DNA from: Annona cherimola
Lineage: Eukaryota; Streptophyta; Magnoliopsida; Magnoliales; Annonaceae
Assembly (NCBI GenBank): GCA_030490835.1
Contig: CM059972.1
Location: forward strand, 5,982,264 to 6,046,263
Length of the DNA: 64,000 nucleotides
Direction: 5' to 3'
The position numbers were made by a program, and so were the translations under genes. Positions 48,492 to 58,600 of this stretch are shown here, piece by piece. The number at the start of each line of letters is the position of its first letter. Within the stretch, counting starts at the first letter, position 1. Under the pieces are notes generated by a model, which made no database searches, was not told the DNA's origin, and saw only the letters and a list, made by a program, of their open reading frames with translations.

Positions 48492-48862
48492 GGGAACTGA
48501 TCCTGTGCAGTCGGACTGCACCGTAATTACAGTGCAGTCCGCTATAAAATGGACCCCACACATATTAGATTGTAATGAAACTTTATATACTCATTTATCC
48601 ATATATAAATCATACTTTAGACGGTTTAGATGTTGAAAAAACTACTTTAAACTTGATATTTACATTAAACTATTTTATTACGTTGATTTTGCACCATTTT
48701 AAGATGGAGACTACACACATGTTGGATTTGGATGAAAATTGGTATGGTAATAAAGTGAACAATTCTAAATACAATGGGTGGGGTGGATTTATGGAAAATG
48801 ATCAGGTGGGGCCCACAGTGCATGGACTGCACGGTGCAGTCGCATGCACCGGATCATTTCCC
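48492..48862. mobile_element. 371-bp TIR element with 9-bp target duplication (Mutator-like MITE)
   Basis: Flanked by catagacaa at 48,483-48,491 and 48,863-48,871. The ends read gggaactgatcctgtgcagt and, inverted, gggaaatgatccggtgcatg, each followed by a further inverted word gactgcaccgt. A 9-bp duplication fits Mutator superfamily insertion. A degraded relative lies at about 53,040-53,390. Confidence 0.75.
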
Positions 48863-48937
48863 CATAGACAAATATATATGTATATATAAGTTAAACATAT
48901 GCATCCAACAAAACCATATTCTGCTATAAAAGACCAT

Positions 48938-49202
48938 GGGTGTGCTTGGTTGGGGATAAAAATTTTCATAAAAAGTTTTTGATGTAAAAGTTGTCAAATT
49001 GATTGAAAATAATGTGATATAATAGAGATAATGATGAAGAGTAAAGAGAATAAAGTTAAAATAGATAGGTTAGATGTATGGATAAGGTAGTTTGTATAGA
49101 AAAATGTTAAAAATAATAAAAAAATAAAATAGTTATGGAAAATAAAAAATTTTGAATTGAAAAATTTTTGTTGACATTTTTTTGCTCCAAATAAACACAC
49201 CC
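48938..49202. mobile_element. Tourist-like MITE (clean copy)
   Basis: Starts gggtgtgcttggttgggg and ends ccaaataaacacaccc; the two ends are imperfect inverses and the 265-bp body is typical of the family. Confidence 0.65.
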
Positions 49203-49205
49203 TAT

Positions 49206-49822
49206 ATTTATATAACTAACTTGTACAAGTGTTTTTAACTTTTGCAGATGGTTGAGCCTTATTGAGATAAAATTGATTCTTGACACGTTTGATAATAGAT
49301 GAGAAGAATATAAGGTGACAAAGGGTGAGAGCATGAATTTCAAGATTCATAATTAATCAACTAATTATCATATTTATCTTCTTTTTATCCTTATATTTTA
49401 ATTATTTTTCTTATCGACTACTTTTCAATAAACCTATTTATTTTAACTTTACTCATATCATTTTATATCAATTATATAATTTTAAAAATATTTTATTTTT
49501 CACTCTTACAAGTCACATAGCTCTCGGATTTCCAAACATTTATTTATATGAAAGTGGGGGAAGAGTTCTACTGCGCCGAAGTCATGCTCCCGCGGGCTGT
49601 GACGCTCTCCAGAGAAAATCCTGGCACTGGCCCACCGACAACCTGTAGTCATCCAGGCGCAGAGCTGGCAACCCAATTTCCTTGATTTCAGCAGTTCACC
49701 ATAATGGTTTTGCGTTAATGATGACAACAATGACTGGGGTAAAACCACATTTTTTCCGCCCTGCAAAGAATTATACGACAGCTATGGCTGATTTGACGGA
49801 AAAATAAAAATGCGGTTCGGGC
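49206..49822. other. Intergenic with a GC-richer patch
   Basis: 49,555-49,770 is GC-richer and open on the minus strand (86-codon frame, product unrecognised); the rest is AT-rich. No gene can be supported. Confidence 0.3.
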
Positions 49823-50131
49823 TAAATGCACCTGAGTGATCGGGTGCAATTAATTTATTTTTAAAATTGTCTAAGCAATTGTTAGCCTAAATATATCCGA
49901 TACATGTATTAAATTTTACTATTTTCAGAGTATTTTAGATATTTATTTTTATTTTTAAAAATAAGTATTAAAATACTAAAATGCCATTAATTTTCAAAAA
50001 TTAAAAATAAATATATAAATATTTCAAAATAATAATAATTGAAATACATGTTAAATGCACTTAAATTAATAATTTTATAAAAAAAATAATAATAAAAAAT
50101 AAGAGTTAAAGCACCCGAGTGACCTGTGCGA
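49823..50131. repeat. AT-rich element bounded by a GCACCCGAGTGA motif
   Basis: The motif taaatgcacctgagtgatcg (left) recurs in direct orientation as taaagcacccgagtgacctg (right). The AT-rich arms between them are self-complementary. A related motif ends the remnant at 2.45-2.66 kb. Confidence 0.45.
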
Positions 50132-50260
50132 GAAAATAATGCCCCCCAATGGCCTAATATTTTTTCCTGTCATCGGCAATTGCCATTGAAAATGATCAAC
50201 CATTAAAATGAAAAATATGATTGGAAATGATATGAGAAAGTAAAATGATAATAAATAAAA

Positions 50261-51248
50261 GGATTAATTTCAAATGTACCCACAACTTTTACTCATAATT
50301 TCAAATATAATTATTAAGTAATGAAATCTTTCAAATACATGTACTAAGTAAATTCGAAATCTCATATGCATCCTGTCCCGTCTTCCGTCACAGTCGTTAT
50401 TAACTCCATCAATGGGCTGTGGAAATGACGGAAGTGCCCATTTCTCATCTTCTGTTGAAGGTGATGGTATACAAACTGGCAGCATGTGAATGGTGAGCGA
50501 CACAAGCAGAAGATGAGAAGCAGTTGCTACTCCTCTGCAGATGGTGACTTTCACCTCAAAACTGCCGTGAATGATGAGCAACACAAGCAAAAGATGAGAA
50601 AACACGACGCGTCAGCCCTCAACCTCGCCAAAGCTACAGGCATTTGAATAGGATGCCTGTGGATGACATTCAATTCGAGCAGCAACACTTTGCATCAGTT
50701 GGAAACCCAAAGAAATTTCTAGCCCGTCAAAAGCACCAAGTAACAACAATCAATGCCATTTTTTTCAATCCAAATATCAAATCTAAAAGTCGGCGAATCA
50801 CAGCAACTCAAGATCAAAGTCGTCTATAAGCAGCAATCACTATTGAACAACAAGGAAAAAGAAAAAAAAGAAAAAGATCAGCAGCATTAACAGCCCAAAT
50901 TCCCAAAGCAAACCAATCATTTGAAACAGAGCAGCATCTGCTTGCAGCAAAAATCAGTATGGGATGAGCAAAACAGCAGTTTATAGCGCCCCTCCAAACT
51001 GCGTCACCATTAATAGCAAAATAGCAAAAGAAAAGCAGAGACGGGGGAGTAAGGGTAAGTTTGTCATTTAAAAAAATTTACCCATAGACATGACTCATTT
51101 GCCTATTTTACTAACGGAAGCTAATAGACGAGGTATATTCGAAATTAACATAAAACTTAGTGGGTATAAGTGAAAATTTTCATATTTAATGAGTATATTT
51201 GAAATTAAAGGTAAAACCGTAAAAGTTGTGGGTATATTAAATTAACCC
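50261..51248. mobile_element. 988-bp Mutator-like nonautonomous element, exact 9-bp target duplication
   Basis: Flanked by taaataaaa at 50,252-50,260 and 51,249-51,257. TIRs exceed 100 bp: left ggattaatttcaaatgtacc, then cacaacttttac; inverted right gggttaatttaatataccca, then caacttttac. The interior (about 50,390-51,050) is non-TIR sequence of balanced composition, with a direct repeat (gtgaatggtgagcgacacaa at about 50,485; gtgaatgatgagcaacacaa at about 50,568). No transposase. Confidence 0.85.
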
Positions 51249-51304
51249 TAAATAAAAATAGATGAGATAATTGCACAAAAATATATGAAAAGATAATGAC
51301 GAAT

Positions 51305-51653
51305 GATCTTTTCAGACCGGTCGGAATTCCGGTGATTTCCGACCGGTCAGAAAATATATTTTTTTTAAATTTTTTTTGAAAAATAATTTTATAAACTTGT
51401 TAATCTAGTTATATTTAATTTATAAACCAAGTTTTATCATTTTTGGATATATCTACATATTTATTTTGGATTTTTAATGACTTAAATACCCCTGTATTTA
51501 AAAATCCAAAATAAATATGTAGATATATCCAAAAATGATAAAACTTGGTTTATAAATTAAATATAACTAGATTAACAAGTTTATAAAATTATTTTCAAAA
51601 AAAAATTAAAAAAATATATTTTTTGATCCGGTGGTTTGAAAAGATCGGTGCTC
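51305..51653. repeat. Complete foldback element, GACCGGTC-tip family
   Basis: Arms 51,350-51,495 and 51,500-51,630 are inverse copies (aacttgttaatctagttata / tataactagattaacaagtt). The left tip has a near-perfect hairpin at 51,315-51,348; the right tip reads ggtttgaaaagatcggtgct, matching the inverse of the tip at 45,456. Confidence 0.7.
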
Positions 51654-52077
51654 AAAGATAGTTAAAGAAGTATGAGATAATTGCAATGCATAGGGAAAAA
51701 TGAAAAAAATAAAATAGTTAGGCATCAACTTTTACAATCGTTGTTCTGTTAACATTCTGATATAAACAAATACACTGTAAACTTCTATACATTATAATCG
51801 TACAATGCGTTGATCAACGATTTATAATTGAAGTGAATATCATACTCAGTATTGTCTATTTCATTGAAATGCTTGCAGTTGTCTTATAAAACTTTTGCGA
51901 CATATGGAGAATGGTATAAATGAAATGCATACCACGAAAAAAGTAAATAAACAGAGTAATTTTATGAAAACTAAGATATAAAAAATGATTAGAATACATG
52001 AATACAAATGAGACGACAAGACTAATAAACAACTAAAAATGTTATTCAAGCGTCAGCATGAGTGAATTTCATGTCGG

Positions 52078-52320
52078 GTGTGCATGAAAAGTGATGGAAC
52101 TTTTAACTGAAAAGTTTTTAAATTATTAAAAATTGATGTCATGTAACAGTTCTTGATGGTGAGAAGTTAAGATAAAAAAGTTTTGGTTATGTTCAGTATT
52201 TGTGTAAAAATAATTGGAATATACAGCTATTGTATATGAAGATAGCAAATTTTATTGAAAAAAGTGCAAAGCTTGAAAAGTAAAATTTTTTTGTTGTAAA
52301 AAAATGTGCATGTAAAGAAA
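52078..52320. mobile_element. Degraded Tourist-like MITE
   Basis: Left gggtgtgcatgaaaagtgat with a decayed family body; no clear right end. Confidence 0.35.
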
Positions 52321-52503
52321 AAAAAACTCCTTTACATGCAACTTTTCGAGTCTTTACTACAACTATTATATATTTTTTATTATTTAATGCACTTTTTAAT
52401 TATTTTGCACATATTTCCATATGGCTATTCTATATCCCACAGTAATATTTTATTTATTATAAGTCACTATGTATATCATATTACAATTATTTTATAGTTT
52501 TTT

Positions 52504-52764
52504 GGGTGTATTTGGTTTTAAATATAACTTTTCATTATTCATAACTATCTAACTTTTTAAATTATTTATTCACACATTCACATACAAATTACTATATTTT
52601 TCAATCATTTGTATATAATTGTCTATAAACTAATATATCTATTTTAACTTTATTTTCTTTATTCATTGTTTAACTTTATTATATTACATTATTTTATCTC
52701 ATTTCAATAACTTGCACATTTGAGACTTTTCATTTAAAAGTTTTATCCATTCCCATATACGCCA
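52504..52764. mobile_element. Tourist-like MITE
   Basis: Left gggtgtatttggttttaaat, right tcccatatacgcc, with the family body between (tctattttaactttattttc). Confidence 0.5.
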
Positions 52765-53496
52765 TTTTAAAACTTTTAACCTTTTTCCCTTTTTACACTT
52801 ACTTCAATGTCTTTTCAAGTACCTTATTTTTTAAATAAATGGTTAATTATCCTCTGGATTGTGACCCAGCGCACTAAAAGCAAGTGTTCAATGTCGTATT
52901 TTTAATTTGTTTTACTATTATGTAAGTCCAGACATGAAAATTCAATATATGTAAGCTTATAGTTTATTAATTTTCATTAATATTTATTGAGTTTTAAAAT
53001 GAAAAAATATTACATAAAAGTAATAATATATATAGAGATATCATCAACTGTAGACGGACTATACAATGCAAAATAGGACACACAAATATTAAAATATAAT
53101 AATATATCATACGATCATTTATTTGTATAAAAACATACTTTTGACGTTTAAAATGCTGGAAATATAACTTTAAATTAAATATTTATGTCAAAAAATTCTA
53201 TTAAGTTGATTTTATCCCATTTTAAGATGAAGCTTATACACACATTTGATTTAAATAAAAATCAGTATACTAATAAAGTGAACAATTCTAAGCATAATAG
53301 GTTGAGATTTTTTATTATGATTAAGTAGGCTACATGATGTATTTCTATTCGTAATTAAGTGGGCCACACGATGAAGAATGCTTGGACAATTTATTATTTT
53401 TTTTATCAGTAATGCTTGTACAGTTAAAATCACACGACGACGAAAAAAGAAAAAATTTGAAAAAAGGGGTAGTGCACCGACGCACCGACGACTTTT
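52765..53496. mobile_element. Intergenic with a degraded relative of the 48.5-kb TIR element
   Basis: About 53,040-53,390 shares ordered blocks with 48,492-48,862 (attttaagatg, acacacat, aataaagtgaacaattctaa, gggccacac). TIRs are decayed. The flanks show nothing else. Confidence 0.45.
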
Positions 53497-53770
53497 TATG
53501 TGTTTGGTTGGGCTAAACAAATGCCAATAAAAACTTTACAATAAATTTTTTTTTCACATCCTTAGCTATCATATTTTTTAATTATTTTTCACATTTTTCT
53601 ATACAAACTATTATACTTTTCAATCATTTCCACATAACTACCAATACAACTAACCTATATATTTTAATTTTATTTTTTTATATTTTATAATCATCCCTAT
53701 TATATTATATGATTTCTATCAATTTGATAAGTATTATCTCTAAAACTTTATAACTTCTCGTCAAAAAGTT
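53497..53770. mobile_element. Tourist-like MITE
   Basis: Left atgtgtttggttgggctaaa, body as in the family, right tcgtcaaaaagttttaccct. Confidence 0.45.
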
Positions 53771-54410
53771 TTACCCTCGTTCAAGCGCATGGACATGGGT
53801 TAAGCACGAGGGGCGTTGTCCTTGTGGCGGACATTGCAATTCCAGCCCGTGTAGAACCCAGGACATAACTTCCAGAGCTGGACACCAGACCACTTGGAGC
53901 CCCAATGAGAAGGGCCCTTCGTGAAACTTCCTACCATTTCCAGAGTTCCTGTCCCGTCTCCATGGAGAAGTAGACAACCAGCGTGGACTCCGCAGAGTAC
54001 ACCTGCAAGGCTCAACACTCATATCGAACCAATGGATTAGATTCAAATTAAATTCATGGACCCCGAGCCTCGATTATTTGCCATCAGGTCTTGTAGAAGC
54101 AATGCAAACCTGTTAAAAACGGTAACGATCCAATTTTGGTTTCTGCTGCAATCATACAAGAGGAAGAACGAATTAATCCCTCATGAGTATTCGCTGCAAA
54201 AATCTCGACCGTCATTTCTACCTAAACCAGTGAGCATCATCTAACAGAACGAGAGGATTGATTTAGCAGTTTGGCAGACTTGAAGAAATGTCACATGTGA
54301 GCCGCAAGTACGTGACATGACCGAACAGATGCATTCAAGAGAAGCGTACGGATGAATTGCAAGTTCTCGGAAGATCATTTCTTCGCTGCACCTCCCTACG
54401 TGGTTTTTAA
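53771..54410. other. GC-rich island with overlapping open frames, unidentified
   Basis: 53,771-54,046 is open in two frames on the minus strand; one reads FTKGPSHWGSKWSGVQLWKL, the other RWLSTSPWRRDRNSG. Neither matches a family I recognise. GC content is far above the flanks. It may be an old exon or captured fragment; a functional gene cannot be claimed. Confidence 0.3.
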
Positions 54411-54471
54411 ATTATTATTATTATTTTTTTGATATTGGTTCCGACGGTCTAACGTTTTTTTAATTATTAAG

Positions 54472-54742
54472 TATGTGTTTTGAAAGTAACAAAATTTCCG
54501 GATAAGAGGTATTTGATATAAAAGTTTTTGAAATGAGAGAAAATAATACGATGATACATGCAATAATGAAGAGTAAAAGAGAATAAAATTAAAATATAAA
54601 AGTTAATTGCATGAGTAATTGTGTATGAATGATTAAAAAAATATGATAGTTGTATAAGAAGATATTAAAAATAATTAAAAAAGAATAGTAGTAAAAAGTA
54701 AAAAATTTTAAATTAAAAATGTTTTTTGTTTGAAACATTTTA
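54472..54742. mobile_element. Tourist-like MITE
   Basis: Left tatgtgttttgaaagtaaca, family body, right tgtttgaaacattt. Confidence 0.45.
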
Positions 54743-55665
54743 AAGCAGAGAGGGAGAACCCTAAATTATGTCAAATTTCATATATACTTATAAATTTTAC
54801 TTATAATTCTACTTAGGCTCATGAGTTTTTAAAAATGTCTCACGTATCAATAAATGTTTATTCTAATTTCACGTATACCAATGCGCTAAGAATTCGTTAA
54901 ATGAATTGTTAATCTCTAGTAAAATGACGAATATCTATAAGTTTTAATATAATTTAAAATTATTTTATTCGAAATTAAAGATTCATATTCAAATAATATA
55001 CTATTTTATATTTATAAAATTACTACAAATTTATTATAATACAAATGTTTAGCTATAAAATTATAATTATGGTCATATATATTTATCATATCAAAGGAAT
55101 TAACGAGTCCCTGGTGGTGGCATGGGTATATATAAAATTATATTTTTCCAAATTCATTAGTAGGCGAGATATTTTAAAAAAATCATAGATATAAATGGAA
55201 TAATAGGTAAAATCAGTTGGTATATACGAGGACTTCGGTCCCTAAATTGTTGTAAAAGTCCATTGTTTTTATTTTTGTCATCGTTTGAATTCATTAATAT
55301 AATTTCTTTTTAAAACAAAATATTAAATAAAGATTTGGACACTAATGATTTATTTGAGAGGAAAAGTACAGTAAGATAATAGTAGAACAGTAAGGTTGTT
55401 AAATAATTGTAAACCAAACTGCTTTCAGATACCTGCGCTTAAACAAGATCACCAATGGCTGGTATCATATTCCTCAGCAGCATGTTTTATTACTAGATCC
55501 TTACGCTTCGTTTTCTTTCGCTTTCATCCAAGTATTCGCGACGTTGCGACACTCCAAATTTCCAGCGTATCGAGCTGCGTATTCAGGCGGAGTAACTTCC
55601 CAAAGCCGTCTGCCCGGCAATCCATTTGCTATCCTCTCCTGAAACCTGCTCCACCGAACTCGGAA
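54743..55665. other. Intergenic and upstream region of the GrpE gene
   Basis: 54,743-55,380 is AT-rich with nothing recognised. From about 55,400 the base composition becomes balanced: this is probable promoter and 5' UTR. An in-frame ATG at 55,396 would add 90 residues without transit-peptide character, so it is not chosen. Confidence 0.4.
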
Positions 55666-58600
55666 ATGGCCGCCGCGATCCTGAGAGTTCCACCCCTATT
55701 TTTGCAACCAGCAGTCCACCTACCCATCAAATCCCGACAACCTCAGAAGCCGTCAATCCTCGCACTCAAGCCCATTTCCATCAATCCTTCAAGGATAAGG
55801 GCTTCTCGTATTGCATTCAGGTCCCCTGGACATGCAAGGTTTTTGCGATTTGCAGCCAGCGGCGGAGAAGCTACAGAAACCGAAGATGCCGCAGAGACGG
55901 AAATCCAGGTGTTACATTCAATATCCTTCCCCGCGTCGCTGTCTTTTCTCTTTTTGAGCTGACGTTGGAGCCATGAATTTTGGTAGATTGGTCCCTTGCT
56001 AAGTCCTACGTCGTGGCTGAAATGCGTCGATAAAGGGTGCAAATTTCACCCCCGTAGTGTTTCAATGGGATTGCTTCTGTTCTTAGTGGAAGATGTTTAG
56101 AATAATTTTTATCTTTGGTCTCGTTTGTGGTTTGTTTTTGTTTTTTGTCTTGTCATTTTCTTTTGTTACCTGTAAAACGGTGGGCGTGTGTTACCACTTA
56201 CCAAGGCTGGGTGTGGATTGCCGTTTCGCACTTTCACTGAATCGGGTGCGTCTTTGTAAGACCATGAATTCTGGCAATGATGTCATCAAATCCTCATGTA
56301 TTGCTGCCTCCAATTGCTGCGGATGCGTGTTTGCTTTATCTTGTATATATGTCCGCAATAAATCTTTCTACCGAGTTGGCAATGTGATAATAACAGAGAG
56401 TCAAATGTCTTTAGAAGCTATTCAAAGTGTAATTATTTTCCAAATCCATTTTTATCGAGGTTTTTAAATGTAATCACTTCTAAACATGAGTCATGGTATT
56501 CTTGTGATTGCTAACATGTTTATTCTAAGCAATTCTAAATTCAGCTGAATACTTGGAAAGAATGTTCACTTTGTTTAAAATTTTGAAAGCTCTTCGATAG
56601 GATAATGATATGGAACCTATACTTCTTTTTGTTTATGCATTGAATGTGTATTCTTTCCTGATATATGAAAGTATATTGAATAATTCTGTCAAGTTTCTCA
56701 TGTTTTTCTTATTCCAACTGTAGCAAATCATTAGGTGATTTTGGTAATATATTTGTGTGATGAATCCTTTTTTATCTCTATTTCAAGGGAGCTGTATGGA
56801 ATTCTATTCAGTTACAGATCTTAAGGGGCTAGAGGATGACTGTCTTGCCGCTTTTTCCTTCAAATCAACATGCTCTCAAACTCAGTGATAAGATCGTTTA
56901 TAATGATGGCACAAATGTTATACTTTCTCTGGCTTTTTCCTTCGATTTGTGGATCTGTTGATATTGATGATTTGATATGACTTCTGGCATCGCTAGAAGA
57001 ATAGGAACTACATTCTGAAGTGCCTTTTATCTTTCCCTTTCCGAATCCCAGATGAGCCCTTCCCTGTTGTTTTGAACGCTGTTAAGGCCACTAAAATGCT
57101 TGAATATGGTGTGCCAATTTACATTCAACACAAATAAAATAGATCCCTATACAATTCACACTATTCTCATGATACCATCTGAATCAAGATATTTTACACA
57201 TCTATCAAGTATGAACTGAAATTCCCATATAAAAAAGTTTGAGCTGATATTGACGGTTGGTCCTATTGAAGCAAATTTTTTTGGAAACTTCTGAAGCCAC
57301 TTTGATGGGATTCCTAAGAACATATGCTTATGCCATTAATAAACTTCTGATTTGAGTAGGAGTCTCTAATTAAGCAGCATGAAAAAAATTGGACCTGTCA
57401 TTCTATCTATTCTTTGCACGTCATAGCAAACTCCATGTAATATCGGTTTGGCAATTAGTAGTTTCTGGAAGGAATAATCACTAGTATACCATTTCTGAGT
57501 GTAACATTATGTGCTTGTTTCGTGCAGATTCCAAATACCTATAACCCACTCATATGTGGGGAATTTTAGTATCATTCAACTTTTTTTAAATCTAGAACAG
57601 TGGGTTGTATTGTTTGATCCATTGATGTGATGATTATTTGTTTTTGTTGTTGTCGGTGTCATTGTATTTATGTTTTATTATCTGTTTTTGCTAGTCTACT
57701 TCATCTATCACCCTTGCCTCATTACATTCTTCTGCAGTTCTGCTGCTGAGGCATGTTCATCAAGGGTCTGTTTGGATAAGGCAAAAACTTGATGAGTTGT
57801 TTTGCTATCGGAAAAAAGTTGTGTATAATAAATGCTGGCCATGGTCAGTGTTGAAAATTAAGTTTGCAAAATGCTGTATAATAATTGTTAGCCATGGTCA
57901 AATTACGTCCCCACCATTTGGTCTGGCCAGCGCATTAAATGTGCCCGCATATAATTTTATGCTACGACACTTAGATCTCCATTTTCCGCCTCCATAGCGC
58001 GGTATTTCAGGCGTGTGCTCAGATATGGAAGCCAGCCTGCTTGCCAATGAAGTGACTGGTTTCCTCTGCAGCCCCTGCCATTGAAAAGTTTTGTAAAAGG
58101 AGAGTTTTTGTATTATCCAAACAGCCCCAAGTGTTAAATCCCCAATAACACTGTATGTCACGCATTGCGCATTTGACCATTCTCGGTAACTGGGCCGGAC
58201 TGTCTGTTCCAGTCCACAATAACTATGTTACCATATTGGAGTAGCAATTCTGTCAACTGTGAGTGTACATTCAATGCCATGTAGGGAGGGAGGGAGGGAG
58301 AGATTTAGTTGAGTTTTTGTTTCCTTTGGTTTTTCTTTGTATTGCTTCTCTCTTTTAGTTCATGTGTTTCGTGTTGTTCGTTTGAGCAATTTCCCTTCTA
58401 TGCTTCATGCTTCCTCTAACCAAGTCGGTAAACAGGAAAGTGCAGCTGAAGAAGAGCAAGTTGAAGATGGTGCAAGTGAAAGCAGTGTCATTGATGCAGA
58501 AGAGAAACCTGCTTCTGTTGTGCTGGAATCACTTCAATTGTACAAAGAAGCTGTAGCAAATGGTGATGAAGCTAAAGTTGCTGAGCTAGAAGCCTTTTTT

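Noticed and set aside
55396..55665. Upstream in-frame ATG extending the GrpE protein by 90 residues
   Set aside because: The extension does not look like a transit peptide, whereas the sequence from MAAAILR does, and the length from there fits the family.
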